Shown piece after piece: positions 17,524 to 26,329 of a stretch of DNA of 64,000 bases; positions within the stretch are counted from its first letter, which is position 1, and each line of letters opens with the position of its first letter. The notes under the pieces are model-generated. The model was not told the DNA's origin and made no database searches. It saw only the letters and a list, made by a program, of their open reading frames with translations. The DNA lies in contig JALELS010000014.1 of NCBI GenBank assembly GCA_022768065.1, positions 62,001 through 126,000 of the forward strand, read 5' to 3'. The translations under genes and the position numbers were made by a program. The stretch is from Ruminococcus sp. (GTDB taxonomy: Bacteria > Bacillota > Clostridia > Oscillospirales > Acutalibacteraceae).

Positions 17524-18003
17524 TCAGAACTGAATCTGCGAATAGTCGAATGTCTGACGAATGTTTCTCGCACGTTCCATAGTCTTATAGTATTTATCGG
17601 CATCCCATATCTCAAGGCGCTTGCCTACGCCGGCAACGACGACATTCTTTTTAAGCCCCGCGAACTCGCAGAATTCGGTGGGAATGGTGATTCTGCCCTG
17701 CTTGTCCGGTTCAACCTCAACCATACCGCCGAAGAAAAGACGCTGCATATCAAAATTCTGAGTATTGATAACAGACTCGGCTATCTTGCTCCACTCTTCG
17801 TCGGAATAGATGTAAAGACAATCACTGCCGTCTATCGGGCAAAACACTCTGAAAGTAGAACCGAGCTTATTGCGCATCTTAGCAGGAATGAAAAGGCGGT
17901 TTTTGGCGTCTATGGTGTGTTCTTTATAACTGCCGAAGCTCTCGGTACGCTTTTGCGGCGCCGAAGTTTCGTTTATTTTATCTTTAACATTTTCGTCAGC
18001 CAC
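17524..18003 (-). CDS. mraZ: transcriptional regulator / SpoVT-AbrB fold protein MraZ
   Basis: MraZ binds the dcw promoter region and is normally the first gene of the cluster, as here. Two AbrB-like halves are visible: HTIDAKNRLFIPAKMRNKLG and GRITIPTEFCEFAGL. Family members are about 143 residues and begin just before the first half. This one has about 25 extra polar residues in front. GTG 18003 is preferred because GGAGG lies 10 nt upstream; ATG 18012 is only 1 nt from that site and ATG 18030 precedes it. The promoter and candidate operator repeats lie directly upstream. Confidence 0.93.
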   Translation of the reverse strand: MADENVKDKINETSAPQKRTESFGSYKEHTIDAKNRLFIPAKMRNKLGSTFRVFCPIDGSDCLYIYSDEEWSKIAESVINTQNFDMQRLFFGGMVEVEPDKQGRITIPTEFCEFAGLKKNVVVAGVGKRLEIWDADKYYKTMERARNIRQTFDYSQIQF

Positions 18004-18032
18004 TTTAATCATTCCTCCTTTCTGCTCCAAAG

Positions 18033-18066
18033 TGTGGGTTTTTACCCCTTAAATGTGGGCTTTTTA
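18033..18066 (-). promoter_or_regulatory. direct repeats in the mraZ leader, candidate MraZ boxes
   Basis: TGTGGGTTTTTA (18033-18044) and TGTGGGCTTTTTA (18054-18066), as read on the plus strand, are direct repeats 21 bp apart, about two helical turns. MraZ is known to bind short GTGG/TGGG-type direct repeats upstream of its own gene, so these are candidates for autoregulation. They lie downstream of the predicted start point. Confidence 0.45.
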
Positions 18067-18090
18067 AACATTTCTCACCTATTGACTGTA

Positions 18091-18119
18091 ATTATAAAGC
18101 ATATGTACCCATTTTGCAA
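18091..18119 (-). promoter_or_regulatory. SigA promoter of the dcw operon (mraZ)
   Basis: Minus strand TTGCAA (18114-18119), 17-nt spacer, perfect TATAAT (18091-18096). It gives a leader of roughly 80 nt to the GTG start of mraZ. Confidence 0.75.
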
Positions 18120-18187
18120 TAACTAAAGCAAAAAAAACTTTGTTAAATTTAAATGAATTTTCGACATGATTTTTAGGCATAAAAGAA

Positions 18188-18215
18188 CGGTATTCAGCAT
18201 AATAGCCGAATACCG
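18188..18215 (-). terminator. terminator of hisHF
   Basis: CGGTATTC pairs with GAATACCG, followed on the minus strand by TTCTTTTA. It is about 40 nt beyond the hisF stop. Confidence 0.6.
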
Positions 18216-18255
18216 TATCGTAAATTATCGTATTTTGACCTTAAAAAGGCTGTTT

Positions 18256-19017
18256 TTAAACGGGCCTTACCGGAATATTTTTCTCCTTGAGATATTTTTT
18301 GAGCGTTTCTATGGGGATTTCGTTAAAGTGGAAAAGTGACGCCGCCAAAACCGCGTCCGCCTTGCCCACCGTAAAGGCATCGTAAAAATGTTGCAGCTCG
18401 CCCGCTCCGCCGGACGCTATAACGGGAATACCCACGTTTTCGGAAACCTCCCTTGTAAGCTCAAGGTCATAGCCTTTTTTTTGGCCGTCGCAGTCCATAC
18501 TTGTCAAAAGTATTTCGCCCGCTCCGCGTTTTTCCGCCTCCGTCGCCCAAATAACCGCGTCAATTCCGGTGGGGATTCGTCCGCCGTTTAAATAAACCTC
18601 CCATTTTTTATCGCCGACACGTTTTGCGTCAATGGCGCAGACAACGCATTGACTTCCGAATTTGTATGCCGCGTCATTTATAAGGTCGGGATTTCTGACA
18701 GCCGCTGAATTTACTGAGATTTTGTCCGCTCCGGCACGGAGCAGCTCCTTAAAGTCGTCGGTAGAGCGGATTCCGCCGCCCACCGTGAACGGAATAAATA
18801 TAGAGTCGGCAACACGCGAGACTATATCGAGCATAGTGCCCCTGCCGTCGTTGGTTGCGGTTATATCGAGCAACACAAGCTCATCGGCGCCCTTTTTGTC
18901 ATATTCTACGGCGCATTGCACGGGGTCGCCGGCGTCGCGTAAATTTACAAAGCTGACGCCCTTGACCACCCTGCCGTTTTTAACGTCAAGACACGGAATA
19001 ATTCTTTTAGCGTACAA
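18256..19017 (-). CDS. hisF: imidazole glycerol phosphate synthase, cyclase subunit
   Basis: HisF closes the imidazole ring of histidine using ammonia from HisH, producing IGP and AICAR. The (beta-alpha)8-barrel protein starts [20 protein letters not shown], with the first catalytic Asp in CLDV. The second phosphate and catalytic site is visible in [16 protein letters not shown] 19017 is chosen as start because GGAGGTGA lies 5-8 nt upstream. It gives 253 residues, the family norm; the longer frame to 19050 adds non-conserved residues. It overlaps the hisH end by 11 nt. No other his genes are in the window. Confidence 0.95.
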   Translation of the reverse strand: MYAKRIIPCLDVKNGRVVKGVSFVNLRDAGDPVQCAVEYDKKGADELVLLDITATNDGRGTMLDIVSRVADSIFIPFTVGGGIRSTDDFKELLRAGADKISVNSAAVRNPDLINDAAYKFGSQCVVCAIDAKRVGDKKWEVYLNGGRIPTGIDAVIWATEAEKRGAGEILLTSMDCDGQKKGYDLELTREVSENVGIPVIASGGAGELQHFYDAFTVGKADAVLAASLFHFNEIPIETLKKYLKEKNIPVRPV

Positions 19018-19639
19018 GTGCGTCACCTCCGAGTTTTGCGAAATTCTCAAGAATTTTAAGTCCTACTCTGCCGCTCTTTTCGGGGTGAAACTGCGTAGCA
19101 TAAAGGTTTATCTCGGGAACCGCCACGGAAGAATCGAAGCAGAGCCCGTAGTCGGTTTGCGAAGCAACATCGGAGCGATTTTCGGCATTGAGATAATACG
19201 AATGAACAAAGTAGACAAACGAGCCGTCTTTAACCCCGTCAAAAATCGGACAATTCTTTTTAATATCCACGGAGTTCCAGCCTATGTGCGGAATTTTAAG
19301 CCCCATATCGGACGGAAAGCGCTTTACCGTTCCTTTTAATATGCCGAGACCCGAAACATCGGGGCTCTCCTCCGAAGAATCAAAAAGGAGCTGCAGCCCG
19401 AGGCAAATCCCCAAAAAGGGCTTGCTCCCGAGCGCAGCTTTTTTTACGGCTTCGCAAAGGCCGCTCTTTTTCATACAATCCATAGCGTCGCCGAACGAGC
19501 CGACGCCCGGCAAAATGCAGGCGTCCGCCGCTTCTATTGTTGCCGCGTCATTTGCGACGGCATTTTCGGCTCCGAGAAAATCGAGGGCTTTTTTTACACT
19601 CTGCAAATTCCCGGCTCCGTAATCTATTACTGCTATCAT
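19007..19639 (-). CDS. hisH: imidazole glycerol phosphate synthase, glutaminase subunit
   Basis: HisH hydrolyses glutamine and channels ammonia to HisF. The 210-residue class I amidotransferase starts [15 protein letters not shown], the HisH signature. The nucleophile cysteine lies in [10 protein letters not shown] and the His-Glu pair in [18 protein letters not shown] precedes ATG 19639. It overlaps hisF, consistent with a stoichiometric complex. Confidence 0.96.
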   Translation of the reverse strand: MIAVIDYGAGNLQSVKKALDFLGAENAVANDAATIEAADACILPGVGSFGDAMDCMKKSGLCEAVKKAALGSKPFLGICLGLQLLFDSSEESPDVSGLGILKGTVKRFPSDMGLKIPHIGWNSVDIKKNCPIFDGVKDGSFVYFVHSYYLNAENRSDVASQTDYGLCFDSSVAVPEINLYATQFHPEKSGRVGLKILENFAKLGGDALVR

Positions 19640-19672
19640 ACAATACTTCTCCCCGAAGAAAAAATATGAAAT

Positions 19673-19701
19673 ATTGTACCATTATTCCGTTCTGTTTGCA
19701 A
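19673..19701 (-). promoter_or_regulatory. SigA promoter of hisHF
   Basis: Minus strand TTGCAA (19696-19701), 17-nt spacer, TACAAT (19673-19678), about 27 nt upstream of the hisH start codon. Confidence 0.6.
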
Positions 19702-19774
19702 CTGTGCGGAACGCAGTTTTACGGAGTTTTACCGAAGATTAAAACTTCTTTTATCCCCTTTCGGAGACAAAATC

Positions 19775-22700
19775 CTATGACTTGCGTTTTTTTCTTCTGC
19801 CGTAAGGCAATACGCAGAAAACGGCACAGCCGCCGACAAGCAGCGTGATTATCCAAACGGTAAGATTGCCGTGATTTCCCGTACGCGGCACTTCGGGAGC
19901 GTCCGACAGGAACTTAATCACGGTGTCGGCTTTTGAGATTTCTTCGGAAGCCGCCGCGTCGCTGTAATATTTGTCACAGCCGTCGCAATACCAGTATTCA
20001 ATGTTACCGTCGGAAGTTTCGGTCGCTTTTTTTGCCGGAACATATTCCAGATTAGCATGACTTTTGGGGTCAAGCTCGCCGTAGGGTTTTCCGCAGACCT
20101 CGCACACCGCCTTTTCTGTGCAGGTTGCTTTGCCGCCGGTGTGGCTGCCGATTACCTTACCGCAATAATCGCAGATATGGTCCCTGTCCGTATCCTCGTG
20201 AGCAGAGATTGTTTTACCGCAGCAGTCGCACACGTGGTCTTTGTCGGCGTCCTCGTGGTTGGAGATAGTTTTACCGCAGTAGTCACAAACGTGGTCTTTG
20301 TCTGTATCTTCGTGAGCGGAGATAGTTTTACCGCAATAGTCGCAAACGTGGTCCTTGTCGGCATCGGAGCACTCGCTCAAAACCGCATCGCAAATATCGC
20401 ATTTATGATCTTTATCGATGTCCGTGCAATTTTCAGTTTCAACGCCTGCCGTACACCCTTTCGCGGTGCATCTGCGTGTATGAGTTCCGTCGCCGTTCGA
20501 CTGCCATTCGCCCCATATATGAGAGATATTTGCTATCTTAACAACATATCCGCATTCACAGATAACATCTGTTGTGCAGTCGCCGTCATCGGTACCGCTG
20601 TGAGCGATTTTTGTATCTTTTACCGTACAGCCGCCGTTTTGGCACTCGTGCCAATGGCCGATTTCGTCGTTGTGCCAAGCGCCCTTAAAGTCGTGGTTTT
20701 TGGGCGCAACTACTTCCGCATTGCAGTATTGGCAGTAAACAGGCGTTGTGCAGTCGCCGTCGTCCTGCCCTTTTGTGTGTCCGTCATTTACTGTTACGGT
20801 AATTTCCGTTATATTGCCCGCCTTATCGTAAACGGATATTGTTTGCACTCCTATATTGGGCGAAAGAACAAAGCTGTTGTTTTCGTCCAAGGTGACCGGC
20901 TCATTGTTTACGAAAATACCGTGAAGATTGTCTTCGGTAATTGTAACGGTTTTTTCTTCACAATATACTTTTCCGTTTTCGAGTCCGCCGATAACGGGAG
21001 AAACGGTATCAATTGTTATGCCGTCAGAGCGAAGATACGTTATATTCAAGCTCTCGTCAACAAGCATTGCATAAACAACATATTTGCCGTCTTGCTCAAT
21101 GTTAAAGCTTCCGTTGTATTCATAGAACACAACCGATTTAAGGTCAGCTTCGGAAAGATCCGCATCCGTTACGTAATACCCTACACTCACCTTGCCGCTG
21201 TTATCCGAGGCGGTAATTGTCACGGTCTGTGTATCGTTGAAAAACAATCCGAATGTAAGCTTATTTAAAAATACATACCATTTATTTGTGCCGATTTCGA
21301 TTGTTCCCGTGGGTTTTTCCGTGTCTTTCCACTGTGCTGTCAGCGTGATGTTTGTCACGGAATCGTCGGCCGCAAGATCGGCATAGGAAGTATCGGCCGT
21401 AACCGTTTTGTCACCGTATTTAAAGCCGACAAAATCATAGCCGTCTCTCGTCGGCACTAACACGCCGTCTAAAACTTTATCTGTCCATTTGAGATTGCCC
21501 TTTGTATCAATTACACTGTCTTCGCTTTTAAAGGTAACGCTGTAATCATTCCGCTCAACATATCGGGCGACAAGGTCTATTCTACCGAGTGCGCCGTCCA
21601 TGGTTCCGTATTCCCTGAAAAGATCAGCCACGGTTTTGAGATTGGTATAGTTATCGGTTAAAGAGCCGTAAGAAACTTCGCCCACATACCAGTCGTCAAA
21701 AACGTATCCCGTTTTGTGAACGGGCTGCACGGACGGTTTGGGAACTCTTCCGTTTTCATCAAGGTGGTTCATCATTTGAAGAGTGACTTTTTGCCCCTCG
21801 TCATTTTCGTACAGATAATAAATAAAAACGGTGTATTGAGGCGCACATTTCGCATAGAGAGTCATATCGCCCGTCAGAACGGTATTTTCATCTACTTTGG
21901 TTCCGTCGCTGCTCTGTGTGTACCAGCCGAGGAACTTCATAAACGAAGCGGGATTTATGGTAGGAATTCCTCTTAAATCCTTTAATTTTTGTCCGTATTC
22001 TCCGTATATTTCGGACGAGCCGCTCATAGAATAGCCGTTTGCGTTAAAAGTAACTTTTACTCTGTAACCCGACCAACGGCCGTATAGGGTTGTATCCTCG
22101 GTTAAAACATCGTTGCCGAAATCCCAATGCTTGTAGCCGTCGCCCAAAGGTATTGCCCAGATATCGTTAAAAACATATCCATCCCGCGGCGGCGGAGCTG
22201 CGGGTTTTTGTATTTTTTCACCGTTCAGGACAGTTTGAGAGGAAAGGGTTGTCGGCTCATTTTCGGCAAGCTTAAATGTCACGGTTCGTTTTTTTGCAAT
22301 TTTTATATATTGCGCGTTGCTTATGTCTTCGTTTCTGAAGCTCTGCTTAATTTCTCCGAGAGAATTCTCGTCCGCACCGAACCTAAGACCGTTCGTTTCG
22401 GAGATTGAGAAAGCGTCGCCTGCGGCATATCTGCCTTTGATTATTGCATATCCGTTGTCAAAGTCAAAAAAGTAATTATTTTTGCCGGCACACGACAGCG
22501 TACAATGCTCCGCACTGATATCGATAACCGAATCTCCGGTTACGGTGAATTTCCCCTCGGAGGATACGGCATACTGACCGGTGCCGGAATTTTTTATCGT
22601 TCCGCCGCTCATTTTAACTTCGCAGCCGTAACCGACATAAAGCTCCGCGCCGTTTTTAAGGTTAACTGGTGCTTCGTCGGAACCTGTCGAATAGTTGTCT

Positions 22701-23587
22701 TCAAACAGTCCGCCCTTAATCTCAACTTTACTGCTTGCGTCGCTCACGGCAAGCCCGCCGCCCGGTCCTATTGCGCTGTTGTTTTTGATTACCGGAGTTC
22801 CGCTTCCGCCGCCTATTGTTAGCACTGCGTTCTTACCGTAATCAACAGAGATTGCTCCGCCGTTTCTGGCATAGCAGTTTTGAATGGTGCCGCCCTCCAT
22901 AACGAACTTTCCGTACTCCACGCTCACGGCTCCGCCGTATACGCCGTAGAAGTTCTTTATTGTACCGCCGGTCATAATAAAATTGGAGTTTTTTTCATCA
23001 AGCCTGACAAAGCCTCCGGGAGTTCCGTAGACCCTGCCGTCAACCATTTTGCGGTTATATTCGAGATTTTCACCCTCTACGGTACCGCTTTCAAGCCGCA
23101 AGGTGGCATTGGGATTTCCGGAAAAACGGACGACGGAGATGGCCTTCTTTCCGTTTCCGATTATTTTCATAACTCCGTGTTGACTCTGCACGGAATCCCG
23201 TATCGTCAGTTCGGCTCCGTTCGTAAGATAGAAAGCTTTGTCGGAATCAACGTCCTGTTTTATCGTAAAACCGTAATAATTCAGGTCAATGACGACCTTT
23301 GATTTAATCAGGAAATATCCGTCGCATTCGCTCAAAGACACCGTAAAGTTTTTTCCGATACGAATTACGGTTGTTTCGTCTGTTCTGTTGTTTGCATCGT
23401 CTATTGCTTTGTTAAATTCAGCCCCCGACTTAACGGTAACGGTCACCTCGGAGTTTGTCTGTGCCGCGGCGGAACTTTTTGCCTTTGCGGTTTTTTCTGT
23501 TGCCGCGCTTTCGGCAAATACCGTTATCGGCATAAAGCAAAGCAGCATACACAGAGTGAGCAGTATACTTAGTATTCGTTTTTTCAT
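19775..23587 (-). CDS. large sortase-anchored surface protein with beta-helix, InlB-type and CxxC repeats
   Basis: The 1270-residue exported protein has a signal peptide ending near VFAES and then a Gly/Ser/Asn-rich region with repeated GGTI/GGA steps. That region is typical of a right-handed beta-helix (about 45-390). Next come several InlB-like B repeats with the pattern TVTFK..., F.GW or W..., LTEDTTLYGRW (about 410-790), and an Ig-like domain (about 800-950). Cys-pair modules follow, then four 19-residue repeats of the form DKDHVCDYCGKTISAHEDT. The C-terminus has the sorting signal VPRTG, a hydrophobic helix and a basic tail RRKKRKS. GGAGGTAA precedes ATG 23587. It lies 27 nt after the collagen-like gene, so they are probably co-transcribed. 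A role in adhesion is plausible but not shown by the sequence. Confidence 0.85.
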   Translation of the reverse strand: MKKRILSILLTLCMLLCFMPITVFAESAATEKTAKAKSSAAAQTNSEVTVTVKSGAEFNKAIDDANNRTDETTVIRIGKNFTVSLSECDGYFLIKSKVVIDLNYYGFTIKQDVDSDKAFYLTNGAELTIRDSVQSQHGVMKIIGNGKKAISVVRFSGNPNATLRLESGTVEGENLEYNRKMVDGRVYGTPGGFVRLDEKNSNFIMTGGTIKNFYGVYGGAVSVEYGKFVMEGGTIQNCYARNGGAISVDYGKNAVLTIGGGSGTPVIKNNSAIGPGGGLAVSDASSKVEIKGGLFEDNYSTGSDEAPVNLKNGAELYVGYGCEVKMSGGTIKNSGTGQYAVSSEGKFTVTGDSVIDISAEHCTLSCAGKNNYFFDFDNGYAIIKGRYAAGDAFSISETNGLRFGADENSLGEIKQSFRNEDISNAQYIKIAKKRTVTFKLAENEPTTLSSQTVLNGEKIQKPAAPPPRDGYVFNDIWAIPLGDGYKHWDFGNDVLTEDTTLYGRWSGYRVKVTFNANGYSMSGSSEIYGEYGQKLKDLRGIPTINPASFMKFLGWYTQSSDGTKVDENTVLTGDMTLYAKCAPQYTVFIYYLYENDEGQKVTLQMMNHLDENGRVPKPSVQPVHKTGYVFDDWYVGEVSYGSLTDNYTNLKTVADLFREYGTMDGALGRIDLVARYVERNDYSVTFKSEDSVIDTKGNLKWTDKVLDGVLVPTRDGYDFVGFKYGDKTVTADTSYADLAADDSVTNITLTAQWKDTEKPTGTIEIGTNKWYVFLNKLTFGLFFNDTQTVTITASDNSGKVSVGYYVTDADLSEADLKSVVFYEYNGSFNIEQDGKYVVYAMLVDESLNITYLRSDGITIDTVSPVIGGLENGKVYCEEKTVTITEDNLHGIFVNNEPVTLDENNSFVLSPNIGVQTISVYDKAGNITEITVTVNDGHTKGQDDGDCTTPVYCQYCNAEVVAPKNHDFKGAWHNDEIGHWHECQNGGCTVKDTKIAHSGTDDGDCTTDVICECGYVVKIANISHIWGEWQSNGDGTHTRRCTAKGCTAGVETENCTDIDKDHKCDICDAVLSECSDADKDHVCDYCGKTISAHEDTDKDHVCDYCGKTISNHEDADKDHVCDCCGKTISAHEDTDRDHICDYCGKVIGSHTGGKATCTEKAVCEVCGKPYGELDPKSHANLEYVPAKKATETSDGNIEYWYCDGCDKYYSDAAASEEISKADTVIKFLSDAPEVPRTGNHGNLTVWIITLLVGGCAVFCVLPYGRRKKRKS
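20150..20377. repeat. 57-bp in-frame tandem repeat, four copies
   Basis: The GTGGTC element recurs at 20177 (as ATGGTC), 20234, 20291 and 20348, spacing 57 bp. It encodes the 19-residue Cys-pair unit of the surface protein. Near identity of the copies suggests recent expansion or homogenisation. Confidence 0.85.
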
Positions 23588-23614
23588 TTTGCGTTACCTC
23601 CGTTTTTTAGCGGC

Positions 23615-24918
23615 TCAGTCAAGTGCGATTATTGTAACAGTACCTCTGAAGCCCTTGAGATAAGTGTTGTATGCCGATTGCTCAAACCACAACTGCAATG
23701 TAATGTCTTCATTTGACGCATCATACATTCTGCTGAAATTAAAGGAATGTTGATCACTGGTTTGCGGTATTTTTGCCCCGTCCCTTTTTATTCGCGTAAG
23801 TTCCCTGCACAGGTCGTCATCATAACCGTCTGTCATCTGAATAGAGTAATTGCCGCTGTTGTTAAATTCGTTTGATGAAACTTCGAGAGAACCGCTTATG
23901 CTGACGCTGTAAATATGTCCTTTTTTGAGTGTAATATTATTTCTGTAGGATGAAATCAAGCCACCCTTGTTTATATTTTCATAGACAGTGATATTGGCGT
24001 GGCCGCTATTCAGTAAGGCGCTCGGAGATTTTGCCTCTGCATAAAAATATCCGGAACAACTGCCGTTCCGACCGGCGTCGCCTTTGTCGCCTTTTTCGCC
24101 TTTGTCGCCTTTTTCGCCTTTGTCGCCTTTTTCGCCTTTTTCGCCGGGTTCGCCTTTTTCACCGTCTTTGCCGTTTTCACCGTCAATTCCCGCAGCCTTC
24201 ACGCCGGTGTCGGTTGCGCCGATATACCAGTTTCCGTTATTGCCGATAAATGGGGTATTGCCGTCTGTCCCGTTTTGTCCGTCCTTGCCGTCGATTCCTT
24301 TTAATACGGTAAGGTCATACAAATTCAGCCACACATCGTCGCCGATATAACGCCATTGCAACATATTATTGCTCTCACGGAATTCAGGTGTTTTCCCGTT
24401 CGCTCCGTCTGCGCCGTTCTGCCCTGAGGGGCCCGAAATATCGGCTATTGCAACAAGATTTTGCCACTCGTCGCCCTCACAGCGCCATTGTATATGCGTT
24501 TCGGTTCGCCGTACTTCAATATTTTTGCCGTCAACACCGTTTTCACCGTCAGTACCGTCTTTTCCGTCAGTACCGTTTTCACCGTCAGTACCGTTTTTAC
24601 CGTTAAGTCCGTCTTTACCGTTCAGTCCATCTTACCGTTCAGTCCGTCTTTACCGTTCAGTCCGTCTTTTCCGTCAGTACCGTCTTTTCCGTTTTCACCG
24701 ACGGTGCTCCTGAGGTCGTCAAGTGCCACAAGGTCATGCCATTCGGACTCTTCACCGTATTTCCATTGTATGGCAGTACCGCTGTTTCGCACCTCCGGCA
24801 AAGCCGCGCTGCTCTGTACCGCTCTGCCGCACCCTGCGGCAAACACAATACAAATCGCCAACGCAATACCGATTATTGCCGAAAGCTTGCTCTTTAATAC
24901 GTTCTTTTCCCTTTTCAT
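23615..24918 (-). pseudogene. collagen-like lipoprotein interrupted by a one-base deletion
   Basis: The frame opening at ATG 24918 encodes a lipoprotein signal peptide with lipobox FAAGC (Cys30), then a module around IQWKYGEESEWHDL. It enters Gly-X-Y repeats and stops at 24622 after KMD. The next frame is open from about 24630 to 23615. It continues the Gly-X-Y repeats (GKDGTDGENG, GEKGDKGEKGDK), two more IQWR/LQWRY modules and a C-terminal beta-rich domain of about 140 residues. The shift sits in an AAA lysine codon of an 18-bp repeat (about 24632), where the unit is 17 bp long. Repaired, the protein would have about 434 residues. The downstream part alone has no good start. Phase variation, a fixed mutation or a sequencing error are all possible. 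Confidence 0.8.
24535..24700. repeat. 18-bp imperfect tandem repeats (Gly-X-Y coding)
   Basis: Units of the type CCGTCTTTACCGTTCAGT on the plus strand repeat about nine times; each encodes two Gly-X-Y triplets. One unit near 24628-24644 is 17 bp long and carries the frameshift. Confidence 0.75.
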
Positions 24919-25001
24919 CTTCTTTCCTCCGTTTAAAAGTAATATAACAGCTCGCTTGCGCCGTTGCTCACGCTGTAAATGAGACGCGGCGGTTAACGGA
25001 C

Positions 25002-25595
25002 TTATAATTTATCGATTCCTTTTATCTTATATTTCTCCACAAACATATTGACTCCCTGTTTTAAAACCTCCATTTGAGATTTCAAATAATATTCGTCCTC
25101 AAACATAGCGTAGTGCACCGAGGCACGGACGAATATAAATATCAGCGGCGTGATTGTGGTGTAAGGTATTCCGATTTTCGGTTCTAACTGTTTTGCATAC
25201 TCGGTATAACGCTCATTGACGCCCTCAAAAAACTTTTTTCCATATTCAATATATTTAGGATGAGTGTAAATTTGATACATCAAACGATATTTCTTGCCGT
25301 GCTTTTTTGCCGTCCAATAAGGTATTTCCTCAATGAACCTCATAACATCTTTGGGGTCGGTCGGCGCTTTTGCCATAAAGTCGTCCTCAACCTTTGCCAT
25401 ACAGTAAGCCGTGGACTCTATAATCAGCTCGTCAAGATTTTTGAAATAGCAATAAAGATTGCCTGTTGTGCAGTTGCAAGCCGCGGCAAGCGCCTTAATG
25501 CCGGTTCCGTTTAATCCGTTTTCCGCGTAACACTCAAAGCACTTTTCCATTATTTCCTGTTTTTTTTCGTTATGCTGTTGTTCCGTTGTTTTCAT
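25002..25595 (-). CDS. TetR/AcrR family transcriptional regulator
   Basis: A 197-residue one-component regulator. The N-terminal helix-turn-helix is visible in GIKALAAACNCTTGNLYCYFKNLDELI, with the usual Y-F-K-N turn; the rest is the variable ligand and dimer domain. It is the first gene upstream of the collagen-like lipoprotein (83-bp gap) and surface protein, so it probably controls that operon and itself. AAGGAAG precedes ATG 25595. A SigA promoter with an inverted repeat lies directly upstream. The ligand is unknown. Confidence 0.88.
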   Translation of the reverse strand: MKTTEQQHNEKKQEIMEKCFECYAENGLNGTGIKALAAACNCTTGNLYCYFKNLDELIIESTAYCMAKVEDDFMAKAPTDPKDVMRFIEEIPYWTAKKHGKKYRLMYQIYTHPKYIEYGKKFFEGVNERYTEYAKQLEPKIGIPYTTITPLIFIFVRASVHYAMFEDEYYLKSQMEVLKQGVNMFVEKYKIKGIDKL

Positions 25596-25615
25596 ATATG
25601 CCTTCCTTATAATAA

Positions 25616-25637
25616 CTAATCGATCATTTAGTATTAG
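25616..25637 (-). promoter_or_regulatory. inverted repeat, candidate TetR operator
   Basis: CTAAT (25616-25620) and ATTAG (25633-25637) flank a partly symmetric centre (ACTAA ... TTAGT). It begins at the edge of the -10 box and covers the start point, a repressor position. Confidence 0.45.
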
Positions 25638-25664
25638 TATAACATGGCGTTATATGGAAAGCAA
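25636..25664 (-). promoter_or_regulatory. SigA promoter of the TetR-surface protein operon
   Basis: Minus strand TTGCTT (25659-25664), 17-nt spacer, TATACT (25636-25641). Confidence 0.6.
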
Positions 25665-25720
25665 GATATATTTGCAAAGATATAAACACTCCCCCGAGCG
25701 AAATGGGCAGTAATTTTGCA

Positions 25721-25762
25721 AAAAAAGAGACAAACAAGCTTTTCAGGCTTGTTTGTCTCTTT
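25721..25762 (-). terminator. terminator of the tRNA-Thr/tRNA-Tyr transcript
   Basis: A long stem AAAAGAGACAAACAAGC / GCTTGTTTGTCTCTTTT with a short loop directly follows tRNA-Tyr, ending in a T-run on the minus strand. Confidence 0.85.
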
Positions 25763-25847
25763 TGGTGGGAGAGAGTGGATTCGAACCACTGAAGTCAGTG
25801 ACGACAGATTTACAGTCTGTTCCCTTTGGCCGCTCGGGAACTCTCCC
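25763..25847 (-). tRNA. tRNA-Tyr (anticodon GTA), CCA encoded
   Basis: Minus strand begins GGGAGAG and ends CTCTCCC-A-CCA, giving a full 7-bp acceptor stem. The anticodon loop reads ACTGTAAAT. The T-loop GGTTCGAATCC is present, and a long variable arm (class II) fits tRNA-Tyr. Confidence 0.95.
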
Positions 25848-25870
25848 ATATTAAATTATGATGCGTAAAA

Positions 25871-25946
25871 TGGAGCTGGTGGACGGACTTGAACCCCCGA
25901 CCTGCTGATTACAAATCAGCTGCTCTACCAACTGAGCTACACCAGC
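25871..25946 (-). tRNA. tRNA-Thr (anticodon TGT), CCA encoded
   Basis: Minus strand starts GCTGGTGTAGCTCAGTTGG, anticodon loop ATTTGTAAT, T-arm GGTTCAAGTCC, end CACCAGC-T-CCA. It precedes tRNA-Tyr in one transcript. Confidence 0.95.
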
Positions 25947-25963
25947 GTTTTCAACGCTTGAAT

Positions 25964-25992
25964 ATATTATCATAAAAGGTCGGTTTCGTCAA
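25964..25992 (-). promoter_or_regulatory. promoter of the tRNA-Thr/tRNA-Tyr transcript
   Basis: Minus strand TTGACG (25987-25992), 17-nt spacer, TAATAT (25964-25969), about 20 nt before tRNA-Thr. Confidence 0.6.
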
Positions 25993-26181
25993 CACAAATT
26001 TTAAAATTTTTTAAAAAACTTTTAAAGTTCCCCCTATTCCGTACGGTACTTACGCTATGAAACGCAAATACACAAGACCGCACGAATCTTACGCAAAATA
26101 AAGCGCACAAAATTACGAAGCCTTGCAAAACAGCGGGTATATTATTTTTAACGGGCAATTATCCGTATGCAATACCGACTC

Positions 26182-26210
26182 TTGCTTTTTACCGCGCAAT
26201 ACTGTATAAT
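26182..26210 (+). promoter_or_regulatory. SigA promoter of the flippase-glycosyltransferase operon
   Basis: TTGCTT (26182-26187), 17-nt spacer, perfect TATAAT (26205-26210). It lies in the 383-bp gap between tRNA-Thr and the flippase, in which I see no gene. The leader would be about 110 nt. Confidence 0.65.
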
Positions 26211-26255
26211 TTATTCCAAAAACAACGATAAACGACACATTAATTATTCTCAGCA

Positions 26256-26287
26256 AATACGGTCATTCCGGTAAGGCATACCGTATT
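26256..26287 (+). repeat. inverted repeat in the flippase leader
   Basis: AATACGGT (26256-26263) pairs with ACCGTATT (26280-26287) around a 16-nt loop. There is no T-run after it, so it is more likely an mRNA structure or a protein site than a terminator. Confidence 0.45.
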
Positions 26288-26329
26288 GCAGCAATAATGA
26301 TACGAGCCTTATCTTACAGGAGTTTTTAT

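Noticed and set aside
20057..21268. 403-codon plus-strand frame opposite the surface protein
   Set aside because: Antisense of the repeat-rich coding region; composition follows the repeats.
24031..24606. Arg/Phe/Ser-rich plus-strand frames opposite the collagen-like gene
   Set aside because: Reverse complements of Gly-X-Y codons give low-complexity open frames.
25970..26158. 62-codon minus-strand frame upstream of tRNA-Thr
   Set aside because: It overlaps the tRNA promoter, has no ribosome site and no recognisable features.
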